Below, in pieces: positions 1-4,837 of a stretch of 5,195 nucleotides of DNA. The translations under genes and the position numbers were made by a program. The stretch is from NCBI GenBank assembly GCA_030146905.1, contig JASLAV010001040.1, positions 1-5,195 on the forward strand, read 5' to 3'. Position 1 is the stretch's first letter. Each line of letters begins with the position of its first letter. The stretch is from Lentzea sp. (lineage in GTDB: Bacteria; Actinomycetota; Actinomycetes; Mycobacteriales; Pseudonocardiaceae). The notes beneath the pieces were generated by a model that worked only from the letters and a program-made list of their open reading frames with translations, was not told the DNA's origin and ran no database searches.

Positions 1-273
1 CGTCCACGGGTGGCGACGACCGAACCGCGAGGTCGTGCGGTCGCTCAGGAAGCCGATCAACGGCACGACCAGCAACGACACCAGCGCGCCGACACCGGTG
101 ACGATGCCGAACACCAGCTCCTTGTTCGCCTTGTCGAGCAGCTCGGCCTGCTGCGGCAGCAACACCTGGATCGGCGCGTAGACGGCGAGCCACAGGCCGA
201 GGTTCGCGGCGAACAGCCAGGCCATCCAGCCTCTTCGAACCGGGGTGACCGGCTCGGCGAGCGCCTCACTCAC
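1..273 (-). CDS. MFS sugar-type transporter, N-terminal fragment (cut by window edge)
   Basis: Integral membrane transporter of the major facilitator superfamily, probably importing the sugar that the upstream GH1 enzyme hydrolyses. Only the first 91 residues are present. They show a short cytoplasmic N-terminus (residues 1-16), a first hydrophobic helix (about 17-40, starting WMAWLFAANLGLWLAVYAP), a second helix (about 54-76), and then the MFS loop 2-3 motif, GFLSDRTTSRFGRRHPW at 74-90, with D78, R79, G85, R86 and R87 in the expected places. The SDR-x4-FGRR-x-PW form resembles GPH/sucrose-type sugar carriers, but substrate cannot be read from this fragment. I chose the GTG at 271-273 because an SD-like AAGGTG lies about 7 bases upstream inside the GH1 gene. 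The start overlaps the GH1 stop by 8 bases, which indicates an operon with translational coupling. An ATG at residue 17 is a weaker alternative because it would cut into helix 1. Confidence 0.85.
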   Translation of the reverse strand, partial: MSEALAEPVTPVRRGWMAWLFAANLGLWLAVYAPIQVLLPQQAELLDKANKELVFGIVTGVGALVSLLVVPLIGFLSDRTTSRFGRRHPWT

Positions 274-1513
274 CGCTGATCACCTTGCGGTACCAGTGGA
301 ACGAGTCGCGCGGCGTGCGGGCCTGCGTCTCGTAGTCGACGTGGACCAGGCCGAAGCGCTGCGAGTACCCGGCCTCCCACTCGAAGTTGTCGAGCAGCGA
401 CCACACGAAGTACCCGGCGACGTCGGCCGCCCGCGCGGCCTTGAGGTGTTCGTCGAGGTAGGAGATCCGCTCGGCGTCGTGGAGCTCGTGCGGGAAGCTG
501 CAGCCGCTCTCCGTCACGTAGACCGGTGGCAGGTCCGGGTACCGCTCGCGCAGCGCCGAGATCATCTCGGTCAGCCCCGACGGCACGACCGGCCAGCCGA
601 AACCGGTGCGCGGGAACTCGTCGATCTCCACCAGCTCGAACGGCAGCGGGTTGCCCTCGGAGGGCATTTTCAGCCGCGTCGGGTTGTAGTAGTTGACCCC
701 GTAGAAGTCGAGCGGCTGGTGAATCGCCTGCATGTCGCCCTCGACGACGGGCAGCAGGTCGGCGACTGCGTCGGGATATCGGCCCGACAGAAGTGCGTCC
801 GCGTACAACCAGTTGTGTATTTCGCTGTAAGCCTCGGCAGCTGGTACGTCGTCCGGCGTAGCGGGCCAGGCCGGCGTGTGGTTGTTCGCCGTGCCGACAG
901 CCTGCGCGTTGAACGAGCGGAGCACCTCGACGGCACGGCCGTGGGCGAGGTTCAGGTGGTGAGCGGTCGGCAGCGCGTCGAAGAGCAGCGTCTTGCCGGG
1001 GGCGTGCTCACCGATCGCGTACCCCTGCAACGTCACCATCGCGGGTTCGTTGATCGGGATCCAGAGCTTCACGCGGTCGGCGAGGCGGTCGGCGACGAGC
1101 GAGGTGTAGTCGGCGAACCGGTCGGTGATGTCCCGGTTGAGCCACCCTCCCTCCGCTTCGAGCTCCAGCGGCGTGTCCCAGTGGTACAACGTCACGACCG
1201 GAGCGATGCCCGCGTCGGCGAGCGCGTCGACCAGGCGGTCGTAGAAGTCGAGCCCCTCGGCGTTGACGGGTCCCTTGCCGGTGGGCTGGACGCGCGGCCA
1301 CGCGATCGAGAACCGGTACGCGTTCACGCCGAGCTGCGTCATGAGCGCAACGTCCTCGCGCCACCGGTGGAAGTGGTCGCACGCAACGGACGCGTTGTCG
1401 TCGTCGTGTACCGGAGTGAACTCGTCCCACACGGAAGGACCCCGGCCGCCCACGTCGAACGCGCCCTCGATCTGGAACGCGGACGTGGACACTCCCCACA
1501 GGAAGTCGCTCAT
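266..1513 (-). CDS. GH1 family beta-glucosidase (cytoplasmic)
   Basis: Retaining beta-glucosidase/beta-glycosidase of glycoside hydrolase family 1, hydrolysing beta-linked glucosides or cello-oligosaccharides in the cytoplasm; there is no signal peptide. The 415-residue protein is a complete TIM barrel, slightly short for a family of about 440-470. Visible landmarks are FLWGVSTSAFQIEGA (residues 4-18, Q14 binding the sugar), YHWDTP with H111, the acid/base motif INEP (N155, E156), the substrate-site segment YGVNYYNP (271-278), the nucleophile motif YVTESG (E335) and WSLLDNFEWE with E378/W379 near the end. The nucleophile motif has Ser where most family members have Asn (TENG). The start is the ATG at 1511-1513, with GGAGG 4 bases upstream; the reading frame continues upstream for 42 codons, but that stretch runs into the divergent TetR gene and has no GH1 similarity. 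It is the first gene of an operon with the overlapping MFS transporter. The exact substrate (cellobiose, aryl glucoside, galactoside) is not determinable. Confidence 0.95.
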   Translation of the reverse strand: MSDFLWGVSTSAFQIEGAFDVGGRGPSVWDEFTPVHDDDNASVACDHFHRWREDVALMTQLGVNAYRFSIAWPRVQPTGKGPVNAEGLDFYDRLVDALADAGIAPVVTLYHWDTPLELEAEGGWLNRDITDRFADYTSLVADRLADRVKLWIPINEPAMVTLQGYAIGEHAPGKTLLFDALPTAHHLNLAHGRAVEVLRSFNAQAVGTANNHTPAWPATPDDVPAAEAYSEIHNWLYADALLSGRYPDAVADLLPVVEGDMQAIHQPLDFYGVNYYNPTRLKMPSEGNPLPFELVEIDEFPRTGFGWPVVPSGLTEMISALRERYPDLPPVYVTESGCSFPHELHDAERISYLDEHLKAARAADVAGYFVWSLLDNFEWEAGYSQRFGLVHVDYETQARTPRDSFHWYRKVISGE

Positions 1514-1517
1514 CGAT

Positions 1518-1522
1518 CCTCC
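1518..1522 (-). promoter_or_regulatory. Ribosome binding site of the GH1 gene
   Basis: The minus strand reads GGAGG followed by ATCG and then the ATG of the GH1 gene. The spacing is short but the match to the anti-SD is strong. It supports the MSDFLWG start over the longer open frame upstream. Confidence 0.7.
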
Positions 1523-1541
1523 AAATGTGAAACTTGTTCGG

Positions 1542-1570
1542 ATCGTAGGCGTGTTGACAGGTTCAGGGAA
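1542..1570 (-). promoter_or_regulatory. Candidate promoter of the GH1-MFS operon
   Basis: The minus strand carries TACGAT (1547-1542), a good TAnnnT-type -10 box. Exactly 17 bases upstream is TTCCCT (1570-1565), a poor -35. Transcription would start near 1535, leaving a leader of about 20 bases containing the GGAGG site. The weak -35 would fit a regulated or activator-dependent promoter, but this is inferred from motif matching alone. Confidence 0.35.
1554..1559 (+). promoter_or_regulatory. Consensus -35 box (TTGACA) upstream of the TetR gene
   Basis: A perfect TTGACA lies on the plus strand 67 bases before the TetR start codon. The sequence 16-18 bases downstream (AAGGCC region) is not a recognisable -10 box, so I mark only the -35 element. 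It also overlaps the spacer of the candidate divergent GH1 promoter, so the two promoters would be close enough to share an operator. Confidence 0.25.
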
Positions 1571-1575
1571 GTGAA
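1562..1575. promoter_or_regulatory. Short inverted repeat TTCA-N6-TGAA, possible operator
   Basis: TTCA (1562-1565) and TGAA (1572-1575) form a small dyad just downstream of the TTGACA box and overlapping the -35 of the candidate GH1 promoter. A further GTGAA is at 1527-1531, in the GH1 leader. TetR regulators often bind dyads in the divergent region next to their own gene, so this is a candidate site. With 4-base arms it could easily be chance. Confidence 0.2.
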
Positions 1576-1615
1576 AAGGCCGTGCAGCAGGCAAGATGGA
1601 CGTACCCGAACTACT

Positions 1616-1620
1616 GGGAG
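1616..1620 (+). promoter_or_regulatory. Ribosome binding site deciding the TetR start
   Basis: GGGAG followed by the 5 bases TCGCC and then GTG (1626-1628). The in-frame ATG 30 bases upstream (1596) has only a weak GGCAAG in front of it. This site is why I annotate the GTG start. Confidence 0.65.
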
Positions 1621-1625
1621 TCGCC

Positions 1626-2240
1626 GTGACGAGCACCACCCCGCTTCGCCGTCAGCCCGTCCAGCAGCGCAGCGCCAAGAGAGTCGAGCGGATGCTCGAG
1701 GCCTGCGCGACTCTCATCGACGAGGTGGGCTACGACGGCGTCACCACGACGTTGATCGCGGAAAGGGCGGGTGTGGCGGTCGGTTCGCTCTACCAGTTCT
1801 TCCCCGACAAGAGAGCCGTGGTGCAGGCGCTGACCCTGCGCAACGTCGACAAGTTCTCCCAGGGCATCACCACCAGGCTCGAGCAGGCGACGCTCGCCCA
1901 CTGGTGGGACGCCGTGGACACGGTGTTCGACGTCTACGTGACGATGCACCGCGAGATCCCCGCGTTCGGGAAACTGCACTTCGGCGACGTCGTGGACATG
2001 CGGCTGCTCGACGACCGGCGCGACAACAACGCCGTCATCTCGGACAAGATCTCGGAGCTGATCTCCGGCAAGTTCAGCATCCCGATGGGTGAGGTCGGTC
2101 TGCCGATCGCGATCGCCGTCGAGGCCGCCGACGCCGTGCTGAAGATGGCGTTCCGCAACAACCCGATGGGCGATCCCGCGATCCTCGCCGAGGCGAAGGC
2201 GCTGGTCAGGGGCTACCTGTCGTCACGCCTGCCCGCCTAG
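1626..2240 (+). CDS. TetR/AcrR family transcriptional regulator
   Basis: One-component ligand-responsive DNA-binding regulator of 204 residues, normal length for the family. The N-terminal DNA-binding domain covers about residues 14-70: helix 1 (RVERMLEACATLIDEVGYDG, 19-38), then the helix-turn-helix TTTLIAERAGVAVGSLYQFF (40-59) followed by PDKRAVV (60-66), a very typical TetR pattern. Residues from about 75 onward form the helical ligand/dimerisation domain, whose sequence does not identify a ligand; the end (GDPAILAEAKALVRGYL) resembles many actinomycete TetR proteins. I prefer the GTG start at 1626 (GGGAG, 5-base spacing) over the ATG at 1596, which would add ten residues of no apparent domain value. 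It is divergent from the GH1-MFS operon, 112 bases away, and so is the likely local regulator of that operon and of itself. Most GH1 operons in actinomycetes that I know of have LacI-type regulators, so a TetR partner is less usual. The gene ends convergently with the PLP enzyme gene, sharing CTAG. Confidence 0.93.
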   Translation: MTSTTPLRRQPVQQRSAKRVERMLEACATLIDEVGYDGVTTTLIAERAGVAVGSLYQFFPDKRAVVQALTLRNVDKFSQGITTRLEQATLAHWWDAVDTVFDVYVTMHREIPAFGKLHFGDVVDMRLLDDRRDNNAVISDKISELISGKFSIPMGEVGLPIAIAVEAADAVLKMAFRNNPMGDPAILAEAKALVRGYLSSRLPA

Positions 2241-3418
2241 CCGAAGTTGCGGCGCTCCCCGCGGTAGGTCGGGACCGTGCGCTCGATGCGGTCGCCGTGC
2301 ACGAGGTGGACCTCGTCGAAGCGCTCGAACAGCTCGCCCGCTTTGGCGTGCCGCATCCAGACGCGGTCGCCGATCCTCAGCTGTTCGGCGGCCTTGCCGG
2401 TGACCGGCGTCTGCACCTCGCCTGCGCCTTCGAGGCCGAGCGTCTTCAGCCCTTCCGGCAGGTAGGGCGACGGCTGGCGGTCGGGCGTCGGCGTGCCGGA
2501 CGCGATGTAACCGCCGGCGAACAGCGTCGCCGTGCGCTTGTTCGGCTTGCGCACGACCGACAACGCGAACAGAGCCGCGGGCTCCGGCTTGAACGACTGG
2601 TAGGCGTCGAAGAGCGTCGGCCCGAAGAGGCCGCTCCCGGCCGCGAGCTCGGTGACCGACGGGTCCGTCGCGGTCAGCTCCAGGCTTCCCGTCCCACCAC
2701 CGTTGACGAACTCCAGCTGGGCGACCTGCCGCACCGCGCTGACGACAGCGGTCCGCCGTTCGATCAGCTCGGGCCCGGACTTGCGCTGGATGAACCGGAT
2801 CCCGACGGCGCGGAACGGCTGACCGGGAGGGTTGTCACCCAGACCGGCGATCTGCCCCTCGTAGGCCATGACCCCCACAAGGGTGAACCCGGCACGGCGC
2901 ACGATCCTCTCGGCGAGGACCTTCGCCTGCTGCGGCGTGTGGACCGGCGAACGCCGCGGCCCGATGTGCAGCCCCGGCAACGGCTTCCACGAGACGTCCA
3001 GCTCCAGGCACACGCGGATGTCCGAGTGCGGCCCGACCACGGCGTCGACGAAGTCGAGGTGCTCCAGCGAGTCCACCATGATCGTGACGCGCTGGCGCGC
3101 GGTCTCGTTGGCGGCGAGCTTCTGCAACGCAGCCCGGTCGGCCGTCGGGTAGGCGACCAGCAGGTCCTCGCTGACGTTCTGCTCGGACAACCACAACGCC
3201 TCGGCCAGCGAGTAGCACATGACACCGGCGTAACCGGGCCGTTCGAGCGCCCGGCAGACCAGGTCGCGCACGCGGATCGACTTGCTCGCGACCCGGATCG
3301 GATGACCGGCAGCGCGACGGGCGAGGTCCGCCGCGTTGTGGTCGAAGGCGTCCAGGTCGACGATCGCGAACGGAGGATCCAGGTCCTTCGTCGCACCGTC
3401 GAGTCGTGTTCTGCGCAT
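2237..3418 (-). CDS. PLP-dependent amino acid deaminase/aldolase (fold-type III, alanine racemase-like N-domain)
   Basis: Cytoplasmic pyridoxal-phosphate enzyme related to D-threonine aldolase and D-serine dehydratase; the likely reaction is cleavage or deamination of a beta-hydroxy amino acid, substrate unknown. The 393-residue protein has an alanine-racemase-type TIM barrel (about 15-270): AIVDLDAFDHN (18-28) opens the barrel, RVASKSIRV (42-50) carries the probable PLP lysine K46, MAYEGQI (184-190) follows, and NGGGTGS (239-245) is the phosphate-binding glycine loop. The C-terminal D-serine-dehydratase-like domain (about 280-390) contains GDRVWMRHAKAGEL (350-363). The metal-binding H-x-C or H-x-D pair of characterised relatives appears here as H357-A-K359, so the usual metal site may be altered. 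No SD precedes the ATG at 3416-3418, and a promoter-like element places the transcript start on that ATG, suggesting leaderless translation. It is divergent from the flavoprotein gene with 88 bases between starts, and convergent with TetR. Family is confident; reaction is not. Confidence 0.88.
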   Translation of the reverse strand: MRRTRLDGATKDLDPPFAIVDLDAFDHNAADLARRAAGHPIRVASKSIRVRDLVCRALERPGYAGVMCYSLAEALWLSEQNVSEDLLVAYPTADRAALQKLAANETARQRVTIMVDSLEHLDFVDAVVGPHSDIRVCLELDVSWKPLPGLHIGPRRSPVHTPQQAKVLAERIVRRAGFTLVGVMAYEGQIAGLGDNPPGQPFRAVGIRFIQRKSGPELIERRTAVVSAVRQVAQLEFVNGGGTGSLELTATDPSVTELAAGSGLFGPTLFDAYQSFKPEPAALFALSVVRKPNKRTATLFAGGYIASGTPTPDRQPSPYLPEGLKTLGLEGAGEVQTPVTGKAAEQLRIGDRVWMRHAKAGELFERFDEVHLVHGDRIERTVPTYRGERRNFG

Positions 3419-3424
3419 GCGCTG

Positions 3425-3454
3425 ACGGTACGTCGTGAACCCTTGAAACGTGAA
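3425..3454 (-). promoter_or_regulatory. Candidate promoter of the PLP enzyme gene, giving a leaderless mRNA
   Basis: The minus strand shows TTCACG (3454-3449, 4 of 6 match to TTGACA), an 18-base spacer, and TACCGT (3430-3425, TAnnnT form). Six bases further on is the A of the ATG at 3418, so the predicted transcription start coincides with the start codon. The absence of any SD directly before this ATG agrees with leaderless expression. The -35 lies inside the GTGAA-N5-TTCAC palindrome. Confidence 0.45.
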
Positions 3455-3471
3455 GAGCTTTCACTTACGTT
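3443..3471 (+). promoter_or_regulatory. Promoter of the aldonolactone oxidase-type gene
   Basis: TTGAAA (3443-3448, 5 of 6 match), exactly 17 bases of spacer, and TACGTT (3466-3471, TAnnnT form). The predicted start is near 3478, giving a leader of about 29 bases that contains the GGAGG site at 3495-3499. This is the best promoter match in the window and appears to be of the housekeeping sigma-70 type. Confidence 0.55.
3450..3464. promoter_or_regulatory. Palindromic operator candidate GTGAA-N5-TTCAC
   Basis: A perfect 5+5 base inverted repeat (GTGAA, GAGCT spacer, TTCAC) fills most of the spacer of the plus-strand promoter and overlaps the -35 of the minus-strand promoter. A third half-site, CGTGAA, lies 15 bases to the left (3434-3439), repeating CGTGAA at 3449-3454. 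A protein bound here would cover both divergent promoters at once, so repression of both genes is the simple reading. The binding protein is unknown; the nearby TetR is one candidate. Confidence 0.45.
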
Positions 3472-3494
3472 ACTCGCAGGTCACACTCTCCCGT

Positions 3495-3499
3495 GGAGG
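3495..3499 (+). promoter_or_regulatory. Ribosome binding site deciding the oxidase start
   Basis: GGAGG, 7 bases before GTG at 3507-3509, is ideal spacing. It favours the GTG over the in-frame ATG at 3450, which lies inside the operator palindrome and upstream of the predicted transcription start. Confidence 0.8.
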
Positions 3500-3506
3500 T
3501 ACGCGC

Positions 3507-4790
3507 GTGTGGACGAACTGGGCAAAAACCGCTTCGTGCACCCCGGCGCGCGTCGTCCACCCGTCCAGCACGGATGAGATCGCGGCGGCGGTGACCTCCG
3601 GCAGCCGAGTACGAGCACGAGGCAGCGGCCACTCGTTCAACGACATCGCGGTGGCACCGGAAACAGCACTGGACCTGGACCGCTGGACGGGCATCGTGCG
3701 AGCGGACACCGAAACGGGCCTGGTGACAGTCCGCTCCGGCACTCCCCTGCACGCGTTCAACGCAGACCTCCACCGCCTGGGCCTGGCAATGCCGAACCTG
3801 GGCGACATCGACGCCCAGACAGTGGCAGGCGCGGTCTCCACCTCAACCCACGGCACAGGCGCGAAACTGGGAGTGCTGGCCACAGCGATCGAGTCGCTGG
3901 AACTGGTCTTGGCCGACGGCTCAACAGCCACCTGCTCCCGAACAGAACGCCCAGACCTGTTCAACGCAGCCCGAGTGGGCCTGGGCGCGCTGGGCGTGAT
4001 CAGCACGATCACCCTGCAATGCGTGCCATCGTTCGTACTGCAAGCCTCCGAGGCCCCAGGCCGCCTGGACGCAGTGCTGGAACAGTTCGACGACCTCTGC
4101 ACGACAGAGGACCACGTGGAGTTCCACTGGTTCACCCACTCGGACCGCGTGATCCTCAAGCGCAACAACAGAACCACAGAACCCGCACGCCCCTTGTCGA
4201 AGCTCCGCCAGACGTGGGAGTACGACGTGATGGAGAACGCCGCGTTCGGCGCGGTGTGCAAGGTGGCGCGCACGTTCCCCAGCCACACCCGCCGCCTCAA
4301 CGAGTTCTGCGGCTCGATGATCTCGGAACGGTCCTATTCGGACTACTCGCACAACGTCTTCGTGACCCCGCGACGAGTCCGCTTCGTGGAGACGGAGTTC
4401 TCCATCCCCCGGGAAACGCTGTTGGATGTGATCGGCGAACTCCGGTCCGTGGCGAACAAGCTGGGCGACCGCGACCACCTGATCGTCCCGTGCGAGGTCC
4501 GCGTGGCCCAGGCAGACGACATCTGGCTGTCCACGGCAAACGGCAGGGACACCGCCTACATCTCCATGCACCAGGCACTGGGCATGCAGTACAAGACCTT
4601 CTTCGACGCCTACGCCAGCATCGCCAAGTCGGTGGGCGGCCGCCCGCACTGGGGCAAGATGCACGACCTGACGGCGACAGAACTACGCCCGCTGTACCCG
4701 CACTTCGACGACTTCCTACGGGTGCGCAATGAGGTCGACCCGAACAGGACGTTCGCCAACAAGTACCTGGACCGGGTGCTGGGCAGCTAG
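3507..4790 (+). CDS. FAD-linked oxidoreductase, D-arabinono-1,4-lactone oxidase / alditol oxidase type
   Basis: VAO-family flavoprotein that oxidises a sugar-derived alcohol (aldonolactone or alditol), passing electrons to oxygen or another acceptor; cytoplasmic, no signal peptide or membrane segment seen. The 427-residue length matches the bacterial family. The PCMH-type FAD-binding domain covers about 10-175: RGSGHSFND (38-46) carries H42, the expected site of covalent FAD attachment, followed by STHGTG (113-118) and VGLGALGVIS (157-166). The C-terminal ALO domain (about 180-425) has PCEVRVA with E330 and R332, HWGK (381-384) with K384, and the family-typical end DPNRTFANKYLDRVLG. E330, R332 and K384 correspond in pattern to the active-site Glu-x-Arg and Lys described for Streptomyces alditol oxidase; the alignment is by eye. 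The start is the GTG at 3507, 7 bases after GGAGG; an ATG 57 bases upstream is rejected. It is divergent from the PLP enzyme gene. Lactone versus alditol substrate cannot be separated. Codons often end in A (GCA, ACA, CCA, CGA), unlike the other plus-strand gene. Confidence 0.92.
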   Translation: MWTNWAKTASCTPARVVHPSSTDEIAAAVTSGSRVRARGSGHSFNDIAVAPETALDLDRWTGIVRADTETGLVTVRSGTPLHAFNADLHRLGLAMPNLGDIDAQTVAGAVSTSTHGTGAKLGVLATAIESLELVLADGSTATCSRTERPDLFNAARVGLGALGVISTITLQCVPSFVLQASEAPGRLDAVLEQFDDLCTTEDHVEFHWFTHSDRVILKRNNRTTEPARPLSKLRQTWEYDVMENAAFGAVCKVARTFPSHTRRLNEFCGSMISERSYSDYSHNVFVTPRRVRFVETEFSIPRETLLDVIGELRSVANKLGDRDHLIVPCEVRVAQADDIWLSTANGRDTAYISMHQALGMQYKTFFDAYASIAKSVGGRPHWGKMHDLTATELRPLYPHFDDFLRVRNEVDPNRTFANKYLDRVLGS

Positions 4791-4808
4791 ATCGAGGGCC
4801 AACTGCCC
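4781..4808. terminator. Weak hairpin between convergent genes, possible terminator
   Basis: The 47 bases between the oxidase stop and the SDR stop hold GGGC-CAACT-GCCC (4796-4808), a 4-bp stem. A competing 6-bp pairing of GGGCAG (4781-4786) with CTGCCC (4803-4808) has a 16-base loop. Neither is followed by a T-run on either strand, so this is not a classical intrinsic terminator. Such U-less hairpins are proposed in actinomycetes, but support here is thin. Confidence 0.2.
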
Positions 4809-4837
4809 GAGCCGACCGGAGCGAAGCGACGACGCAA

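Noticed and set aside
1615..1628. CebR-like box beginning TGGGAG upstream of TetR
   Set aside because: Only the left half (TGGGAG) matches; the right half reads TCGCCGTG instead of the expected inverted repeat. The match is better explained as the Shine-Dalgarno site.
1514..1639. 42-residue N-terminal extension of the GH1 frame as a signal peptide
   Set aside because: It has no n-region/hydrophobic core/cleavage pattern, overlaps the TetR start, and GGAGG directly precedes the internal ATG where GH1 similarity begins.
245..2092. Long plus-strand ORF of 615 codons opposite the GH1 gene and overlapping TetR
   Set aside because: It is an antisense frame of a high-GC GH1 gene, has no recognisable domain, and its composition (Arg/Val/Asp-rich) is that of a codon-shadow frame. 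The opposite strand carries an intact GH1 catalytic set.
3450..3506. Upstream ATG (3450) as the start of the oxidase
   Set aside because: It lies within the promoter spacer/operator palindrome and before the predicted transcription start; the GTG at 3507 has an ideal GGAGG and gives the family-typical length.
2297..3577. Plus-strand ORF of 426 codons opposite the PLP enzyme
   Set aside because: It runs antisense through the whole PLP enzyme gene and into the start of the oxidase gene in another frame. No motif, low-complexity Arg/Asp/Val content, no RBS.
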